Assembly: GCA_030706465.1 (NCBI GenBank) | Contig: JAUZOM010000014.1 | Span: 1-39,248 of the forward strand | Direction: 5' to 3' | DNA from: Bacteroidota bacterium | Lineage (GTDB): Bacteria; Bacteroidota; Bacteroidia; Bacteroidales; Paludibacteraceae | DNA: 39,248 nt | Shown here: piece by piece, positions 33,889 through 39,248 of the stretch | Layout of the letters: each line of letters begins with the position of its first letter | Numbering within the stretch: the stretch's first letter is position 1 | Position numbers and translations under genes: made by a program | Notes under the pieces: generated by a model | Database searches by the model: none | Seen by the model: only the letters and a program-made list of their open reading frames with translations | Told to the model about the DNA's origin: nothing

Positions 33889-36279
33889 TTAATTTTTTAT
33901 AACCAACTTTTCTCCTGCATAAGATATCGCTTTGGAGAATCCCGGATTATCACTTCCCGTACCTTTCTTATTTCCGACAATAACCACATTAAATACACGG
34001 TCTGTCAACATCCCCGAAAAGTCTCCTTTTCGTTTACCAATGGTCAATGTTTTTGTTTTCTCATTCCAATGAATCGGAATTAAAGAATAGGCTCCTTTTT
34101 CGTAATTATAATTATCATTTTCATCTTCGTAAAGTACAAAGTCGGCATCGGCTCCTGTGTAAACCCGCAATTCTATCGGATCGGCCTCTTTTTCCGTGGC
34201 ATACTGCATGGTTGGGCCCATAGGTATAATCGATCCGGCTTTCACATAGAGCGGCAAGATATCTATCGGCGTTTCTTTCGAAATCATTTTTCCACCATTG
34301 AATCTTTCACCGGTCCAAAAGTCAAACCAGCTTTGCGATCCTGGAAGATAAACAGCAGTCGGTTTTGTTGTACTGAAATCGCTCTTTCCTAAGTTTCCAT
34401 CCCGGGTAGTATATAATGGCTCTGTAACCGGCGTAACCAATATCGAAGGACCGAACATATACTGATTTGTTCTGTTCAGAGCTATCGTATCGGTTGGAAA
34501 ATCCATCACCAATCCGCGCATCATTGTTGCTCCCTCGGATGTTACACGCCAGGATTGTGAATAGATGTAAGGCAACAAACGGTATCGCAGGTTGATATAC
34601 TTTTCTTGCACATCGTAGGCCCAGTATCCTTTTCCCCCAAACTGGTAGATTTCCCGGGGCGTATTGGTTCCATGCGAACGGAACAAAGGAGAGAACGCAC
34701 CAAACTGAAACCAACGGACATATAATTCCTGATAGGCAGTATCGGCTACACCCTGGGGGTATAATTCCGGGCGAACCCAAAAACCACCTATATCGGTAGT
34801 CCAGTACGGAATGCCGGAGAGGGAGAAATTAATACCGGCAGCAATTTGGTTATGAAAAACCTGCCAGTTACCATCAATGTCCCCCGACCAGGTAGAAGCT
34901 CCATATCGTTGCTGCCCGGTAAAAGCTGAACGGGTTAGAATGAATACGCGTTTATCGGAACTTGTTTTGCGTTGGTTTTCATAAACGCCCCTATTTGTTT
35001 CAAGCGGAAATGCATTTCCAACTCGTTTAAAACTTCCCAATGCCGTTTGAGTTGAATCTATCTTTCCCGGACGGTCGCCTTGTTCCGGTTCTGTCGCATC
35101 AAGCCACCAGGCATCCATCCCTATTGAGAACAGGTTTTTATTTATATGCTTCCAGTAAATATCACGTGCTTTCGGATTAAAGGCATCATATACCCTGACA
35201 TGCTCGTTATCCGGCCAGGTTCTAAAGTTGAGGAGTAAATTTTCCTTATCCAGTTCTTTATAAATAGCCGTACCGGTGCCAAAGGATGGCCAAACCGAAA
35301 TCATAATATGTGCATGGTTATTATGGATTTTATCTATCATGGCCTGGGGATCCGGAAAGTTCGGATTGCCAAACTCCGTTGAATTCCAAACGTTTTCTTC
35401 CATTCCCCAATACCGCCAGTCCTGCACTACATTATCCAACGGCACTTTCAGATTCCGGTATTTTTCCACTACGCCGGCAATTTCATCCTGGCTTTGGTAA
35501 CGTTCCCTGCATTGCCAGAATCCAAAAACCCATTTGCCATACATGGGAGCAGCACCGGTAAGCTCCCGGTAAGCAGCAATAGTACCATCGGCCGATTCGC
35601 CGTAAACAAAATAATAATCAATACAATCACCTATCTCCGGTTCAAACGAAGTTCCGGTATGGTCATCGGAAAAGTTGGTAACGGAATAATTATCCCATAA
35701 CAACCCATATCCTTTTGAAGAAAGTAAAAACGGATTGGCAACATACATATTCCGTTGCTTCAACAGAAGCGTGTGGTTCCTGAAATTGATGATTCCACGC
35801 TGGTCCTGCCCCAACCCATATACGGCTTCAGAATCGGAAAGCCTGAATTGTTGTTTGATCTTGTACGATCCGCCATTCAGATCGGTTGCCGGGAGAAATG
35901 TCGGCTTATTGGCCGATTCTATCAATAAAAGCCGATTATCCAAATCAGAAAAGCTGATTACGCCCGTCTGCTTATTAACTTTAATCTTTAATTTTTGTGT
36001 CGTTAAAACAAATTCTGCCGGAGTTTCCCGACACATAATCCCGCTTCCTCCCTGCGGAAGGATAACCGATAAGCTTTGTTTGTCCAACTTTTTAACTACC
36101 GGAGATTTAACCACCCGGATAATTCTTTGTCCGTAGGTTTCTATTTTCAGATTTAAATTGCCTATTGTTGCGGAGAAAACAGATTTATTCCCCGAATCTG
36201 CCGCTTTAGCTGCAACGTTCCCGAGAAAAACAAAAATTACAATGAGGACTAACTGAGAAGTTTTTTTCATGATATCCAA
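33889..36279 (-). CDS. GH31 family glycosidase (alpha-xylosidase/alpha-glucosidase type)
   Basis: The 796-aa exported enzyme has a signal peptide in 1-28 (start Met1 or Met4, MKKTSQLVLIVIFVFLGNVA). An N-terminal beta-sandwich (about 30-235) precedes the TIM barrel, with nucleophile Asp394 in WWLDATEPE and acid/base Asp467 in STWSGD. A C-terminal DUF5110-type domain (about 690-796, FVLYEDENDNYNYEKG) completes the standard architecture. The WLDATEP form is frequent in Bacteroidetes GH31 enzymes including alpha-xylosidases, but the exact sugar cannot be read. Unlike the following GH31 gene it lacks accessory modules and a T9SS tail, so it probably acts in the periplasm on oligosaccharides released outside. 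It follows the GH43-FN3 gene after 28 bp (same transcript). Confidence 0.93.
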   Translation of the reverse strand: MDIMKKTSQLVLIVIFVFLGNVAAKAADSGNKSVFSATIGNLNLKIETYGQRIIRVVKSPVVKKLDKQSLSVILPQGGSGIMCRETPAEFVLTTQKLKIKVNKQTGVISFSDLDNRLLLIESANKPTFLPATDLNGGSYKIKQQFRLSDSEAVYGLGQDQRGIINFRNHTLLLKQRNMYVANPFLLSSKGYGLLWDNYSVTNFSDDHTGTSFEPEIGDCIDYYFVYGESADGTIAAYRELTGAAPMYGKWVFGFWQCRERYQSQDEIAGVVEKYRNLKVPLDNVVQDWRYWGMEENVWNSTEFGNPNFPDPQAMIDKIHNNHAHIMISVWPSFGTGTAIYKELDKENLLLNFRTWPDNEHVRVYDAFNPKARDIYWKHINKNLFSIGMDAWWLDATEPEQGDRPGKIDSTQTALGSFKRVGNAFPLETNRGVYENQRKTSSDKRVFILTRSAFTGQQRYGASTWSGDIDGNWQVFHNQIAAGINFSLSGIPYWTTDIGGFWVRPELYPQGVADTAYQELYVRWFQFGAFSPLFRSHGTNTPREIYQFGGKGYWAYDVQEKYINLRYRLLPYIYSQSWRVTSEGATMMRGLVMDFPTDTIALNRTNQYMFGPSILVTPVTEPLYTTRDGNLGKSDFSTTKPTAVYLPGSQSWFDFWTGERFNGGKMISKETPIDILPLYVKAGSIIPMGPTMQYATEKEADPIELRVYTGADADFVLYEDENDNYNYEKGAYSLIPIHWNEKTKTLTIGKRKGDFSGMLTDRVFNVVIVGNKKGTGSDNPGFSKAISYAGEKLVIKN

Positions 36280-36307
36280 TCTTAACTACCTTATAATTGT
36301 GTGTTTT

Positions 36308-38074
36308 CTAATTCTGTATTCCAACAATTTCATTCGTTTGCGTAATACCGCTTCCGTTCACGGCGTCAACTGTAAAATAATATTTCTGACTCGTATTTAA
36401 TGAATTTATATCTACTGTATTCGATTTATAAACTTGGTAATTCGAATAAAGGCGGTCGGGAGCAACGCCGTACCGGACAACATAGAAGTCGGCATTTTCA
36501 ACCTTGTTCCAACTTACACGAACCCGGCGTCCGTCATTGTTTATTCTGCCCGAACTGATATTTCTAACCTTTTCAGGTTTTGCCCCCGGAGCTAATCCGA
36601 ATATTCTGAAATCATAAAGGGAAAATAAACTATGAGCAGGTGAGTGGACATTGGTAATCCGGACATACCTGGCTGTTTGCGGTGAGCTTAGTTCTACATA
36701 ATGATGAGGTTCATCCCGTAAAGAATCACTTCGGTCGATGACGGTTTTCCAAGTTTTTGCATCAATGGATGTTTCCACCACATAGCTATAACCATCATTC
36801 CGTAACCGATTCTTTGCAGTAATTGATTGGTCGGCAAAATTAAGTTGAATGGCATTGATCCGGCAATTCTGAAGTAAGTCCACCAAAAGCCATTCGCCTT
36901 TTTGTCCGCTTACAGCCGACCACCAGGTAGTCATTCTTTCATCAAAAGCCAATCCCGGTTCTAATTTTACTCCATCTTCCGTCTCATGTACCGACGAGGC
37001 TTTTGACGGTTTACTATAAGACAGTAGCATCCAGCCCGGTGAGTTCATTTCAACCTGGTTTTTACTTTTTCCCGGGAGGTATTGCGGGTAATCGCCCAGA
37101 TAACTATTGGTCACCAACTGTCCATCCGGTAGAACAGCAGTAGGCAAAAGAGCCAGCCGGCGCTCGAACATTTGCCGAACCGACAAAGCCACCGTACTGA
37201 TATGCCAGTATTGGTTTTGCTTATCGGCAAATGTACAGGAATGCCCTATTCCCCTGACAAAGCCGGTCGGTTTAAAGGAAAATGGGCTGTAAGGGGCATA
37301 TTGGAAAGGTCCCGTAACCGAGTCGGAGACATATACACCATCGGCATAAGTAGAAAATTGTGTACCCGGAGCAGCATATTGTAAATAGTACCGGCCGTTT
37401 ATTTTATTCATCCACGAACCTTCCATCCAAGGAACCAGGTTGTTCACCGACAGATCACCCGGATTTTTCCCCAAGTTTTCATTTCCGGCAATTTCCCAAC
37501 CATGAGAATGAATATCCGATTTTATAATATCCCGGCCTTTATTTTTCGGTTGAAAGGTAATGGTATCCAATTCCACAACCCCTATAGGATTTTTGTCACT
37601 GCAACCATGAAAAAGATACAGGCGCCCGTTGTCATCAACAAACAAGGCCGGATCATCAAAGCCACGGGAATAAGTTGCTACCTGATGCCAGTTGCCTGAA
37701 GCCGGATGATCGCTAGTGTACAGGCCATTGGCAGCCTGATAGTACAATTTACCTTTAAAATCGACGACTGCCGGCGCATACTGTTCAATAGGCAGGCCTT
37801 TGGACTCCACGAACCGCCATGTAACGAAATCCGTTGTATGCCAGTAGCCACCGCTTTTGGAAGCAAATAGCCAATAGTCATCTTGGTATAATACAATTAC
37901 CGGATCGGCAGCCTCGCGTTGCGAACCATCCAGTTGAAAACGATAAGGAAGATCGAGGGGATTACAAAATGTCTTGGGTTGTTGACTTTTCTTTTCTTTT
38001 CCACAAACAGTTGTTCCGATAAAAAAAACCAGCATTATGGATAGGAATATTAATTTTTTCATTAATTTTTTCAA
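36308..38074 (-). CDS. GH43 hydrolase with F5/8C (discoidin) and FN3 domains
   Basis: The 588-aa exported protein begins with a hydrophobic signal (1-24, ending GTTVCG). The Cys could suggest a lipoprotein, but the residues before it fit the lipobox poorly. The GH43 propeller (about 35-330) has Asp in REAADPVIV, Asp in FDDPALFVDDNGRLYL and Glu in WMEGSWMNKINGRYYL. A discoidin-like F5/8C carbohydrate-binding domain follows (about 355-490, ending ARYVRITNVHSPAHSLFSLYDFRIFG), then a fibronectin type III domain (about 500-588, VRVSWNKVENADFYVVRYG). It is the first gene of the cluster in transcription order, with a perfect -7 promoter box at 38103-38110. Likely activity: exo-acting on arabinose/xylose/galactose-type side chains (inference). 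Confidence 0.91.
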   Translation of the reverse strand: MKKLMKKLIFLSIMLVFFIGTTVCGKEKKSQQPKTFCNPLDLPYRFQLDGSQREAADPVIVLYQDDYWLFASKSGGYWHTTDFVTWRFVESKGLPIEQYAPAVVDFKGKLYYQAANGLYTSDHPASGNWHQVATYSRGFDDPALFVDDNGRLYLFHGCSDKNPIGVVELDTITFQPKNKGRDIIKSDIHSHGWEIAGNENLGKNPGDLSVNNLVPWMEGSWMNKINGRYYLQYAAPGTQFSTYADGVYVSDSVTGPFQYAPYSPFSFKPTGFVRGIGHSCTFADKQNQYWHISTVALSVRQMFERRLALLPTAVLPDGQLVTNSYLGDYPQYLPGKSKNQVEMNSPGWMLLSYSKPSKASSVHETEDGVKLEPGLAFDERMTTWWSAVSGQKGEWLLVDLLQNCRINAIQLNFADQSITAKNRLRNDGYSYVVETSIDAKTWKTVIDRSDSLRDEPHHYVELSSPQTARYVRITNVHSPAHSLFSLYDFRIFGLAPGAKPEKVRNISSGRINNDGRRVRVSWNKVENADFYVVRYGVAPDRLYSNYQVYKSNTVDINSLNTSQKYYFTVDAVNGSGITQTNEIVGIQN

Positions 38075-38756
38075 GTTAGATTTTTCTTAAACATTGATAG
38101 TCCAAAGTTACAAGGGGACTATTAATATTTTGATTAATTTTAAATTAATTCCGGTCTCTTTTTCAGACAAATTCGAATTTATTCAAATAAAATAGCTAGT
38201 AAAAAATAATGAGTATCCAGCCGTACATCCGGCATTCATCTTAAAACAGGCCATCAAAGATTTATATATGAGTATCTTGTATAAAAATGCTAGTTATTAA
38301 ATCTGTATCATCATGGTAATATGATGGCATCGAACAGGACTGTAAATAGTTTAAAAAAGCAAACATGAATCTGGAAAAAGCAAATCAGGATGGAGGAGGG
38401 GAATGGAGAAACAACCGATCCACGGTTTAACAAGAATATCGAATCCGCGAATTGGCCTGTTTTGATTTTCTGCAATTAAATGGCAATTCAGGAGCGGAAA
38501 TATCTGGGCAGGTCCGGATGGCATCTCAGTCCATATTTTTCACGATTCTCTCCCGGTGTTTCTTTGCCCTACTTTAAAGGCTGTTCCCAAAGATCCGGAA
38601 TCAGGGCGCACGTTATCCTCCTTGACCAACACTCTTTTATCTTTCGGAAAGAGGGTGCGATCATTTGTCAAGCGGATATCTAAGAGTCCAAAGTCAGAGG
38701 GACAACATTCGATTTGTCTTGTGACTGGTTAAGCTTTATCAATGGGGATAAAAAGG
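38075..38756. other. 682-bp gap between the GH cluster and the GH2 relic
   Basis: The left end holds the candidate cluster promoter. The rest is AT-rich, then more GC-balanced from about 38480. A minus-strand stretch at about 38500-38730 is open for roughly 75 codons (containing LTNDRTLFPKDKRVLVKEDN) but has no start and no recognisable fold. It may be a decayed coding fragment, perhaps from the same lost gene as the GH2 relic. Confidence 0.4.
38103..38110 (-). promoter_or_regulatory. Candidate -7 box of the carbohydrate cluster
   Basis: On the minus strand this reads TAACTTTG, a perfect Bacteroidetes -7 match, 28 bp before the first gene's start. The -33 element is poor (no TTTG at 19 bp), as expected for an activator-dependent promoter. 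No activator gene is in the window. Confidence 0.4.
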
Positions 38757-38999
38757 CTAGGATTTTCCAAGTTCCAACAGGATGGATTCGTCATGGATCA
38801 TACAGGGTAAGACGTCGGTTCTGAGAAAGAACCGTCCGAAAACCCAATGATGGGAAATCGAAACATTTCCCCCATTCGAATCATCAAAATCTTTTTGAAA
38901 AGCAAAAGCACTTTCTCCTTTATAAACCTTCCAACCTTTGTCCAATTGAGTCACCTAACTTGTCTGGAAATAAGCGTGTTGAAAAAACAGGAACAACAT
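38757..38999 (-). pseudogene. N-terminal relic of a GH2 beta-galactosidase-like gene
   Basis: On the minus strand an ATG at 38999 opens MLFLFFQHAYFQTS, a signal-like start, then a TAG stop. In the same frame it continues VTQLDKGWKVYKGE, then FQKDFDDSN and HHWVFGRFF. The spacing and words match the first GH2 sugar-binding domain, whose usual form is W-x-F-x-x-G ... FDDSxW ... PHDW ... GPF. Here 'W' after FDDS and the 'PHD' are altered, and the frame ends at 38757 after 65 further residues. The remainder of a normal GH2 enzyme (over 600 aa) is missing. It is therefore a broken gene, next to an insertion sequence. The family call rests on short motifs and needs a profile search. Confidence 0.55.
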
Positions 39000-39028
39000 C
39001 AAAAGTATTCTTGTAATACCATATGTAA

Positions 39029-39248
39029 TTATAATATAGACCAAAAAGAATCAGAAAAGATATAGTTGTATCGGCAAATAGAGTTTATCTCATTAGCTGT
39101 AGTATTCACCACCAATTGACATGTGAACGTTTCGAGTTTCTCCAGGGAGTCAAATACTAAATTTGTGAATTGCCTTTTGTATTTAGCCCACATTTTCTCG
39201 GCAGGATTTAGTTCCGGGCTATAGGGCGGTAAAAAAACGAGAGCTATA
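39029..39248 (-). CDS. IS630-family transposase, C-terminal part (runs off the window)
   Basis: The last 72 codons of a transposase read in from the right edge and stop at 39029. The start IALVFLPPYSPELNPAEKMW is the hallmark of the IS630/Tc1-type DDE domain: LPPYSPxLNPxE, in which the Glu is the third catalytic acid. AKYKRQFTNLVFDSLEKLE and the remaining helix are typical of the family end. The N-terminal helix-turn-helix and first two Asp residues lie outside the window, so I cannot tell whether the element is intact. The element's left end must lie between 39029 and the GH2 relic at 38999. IS630 elements insert at TA. Confidence 0.85.
   Translation of the reverse strand, partial: IALVFLPPYSPELNPAEKMWAKYKRQFTNLVFDSLEKLETFTCQLVVNTTANEINSICRYNYIFSDSFWSIL

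Noticed and set aside
38480-38683. 67-codon plus-strand frame
   Set aside because: No recognisable features; the opposite strand is equally open. Probably non-coding or a decayed fragment.

Overview
The window reads as part of a chromosome from an AT-rich Bacteroidota, most likely Bacteroidales. The evidence is a type III glutamine synthetase, two secreted enzymes ending in type IX secretion (T9SS) sorting domains, a near absence of Shine-Dalgarno sequences, one perfect Bacteroidetes-type promoter (TTTG-N19-TAnnTTTG) before glnK, and a dense cluster of secreted glycoside hydrolases. The genus cannot be fixed from the sequence alone.

Positions 291-12632 (all minus strand) hold a contiguous ammonium-assimilation block. 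In transcription order it is a P-II regulator (glnK/glnB), ammonium channel (amtB), type III glutamine synthetase (glnN), glutamate synthase large and small subunits (gltB, gltD) and asparagine synthase (asnB). AmtB imports ammonium under P-II control, GlnN and GltBD run the GS-GOGAT cycle, and AsnB passes glutamine nitrogen to asparagine. Strong hairpins follow amtB, glnN and asnB, and a smaller hairpin lies between gltB and gltD, so the block is probably several transcription units. The P-II protein has Val where enteric P-II proteins carry the uridylylated Tyr.

Positions 12633-20255 (plus strand) hold housekeeping and stress genes: L-lactate dehydrogenase with a universal stress protein, an Old Yellow Enzyme family reductase, the co-chaperone pair cbpA/cbpM, a small protein of uncertain family and a MarC-family membrane protein. 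The gaps around the first genes contain at least three different non-autonomous palindromic elements (12999-13326, 15166-15363, 15647-15862) and a near-perfect 38-nt hairpin (16094-16131). This looks like a local landing zone for MITE-like elements.

Positions 20403-38074 (all minus strand) hold a carbohydrate-degradation cluster. In transcription order it is GH43-F5/8C-FN3, GH31, a large modular GH31 (CBM6-like, ricin-like, PA14, T9SS tail), a DUF5703/GH95-like enzyme with CBM6-like and T9SS domains, a second GH43, a GH71/99-like protein, an SGNH-alpha/beta hydrolase fusion and a second GH71/99-like paralogue. No SusC/SusD pair or regulator is present. The mixture suggests a branched glycan with alpha-glycosidic and arabinose/xylose/galactose-type linkages plus esters; the substrate is inferred.

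The right edge (38757-39248) carries a broken GH2 beta-galactosidase-like N-terminus with an in-frame stop, directly beside the C-terminal end of an IS630-family transposase that runs out of the window. The GH cluster therefore seems to have eroded there. I found no tRNA, rRNA or CRISPR, and no wholly new multi-gene system. The most unusual signals are the palindromic elements, the uridylylation-site-less P-II with a heptamer repeat in its leader, the SGNH-alpha/beta fusion and the IS630/GH2 wreck.
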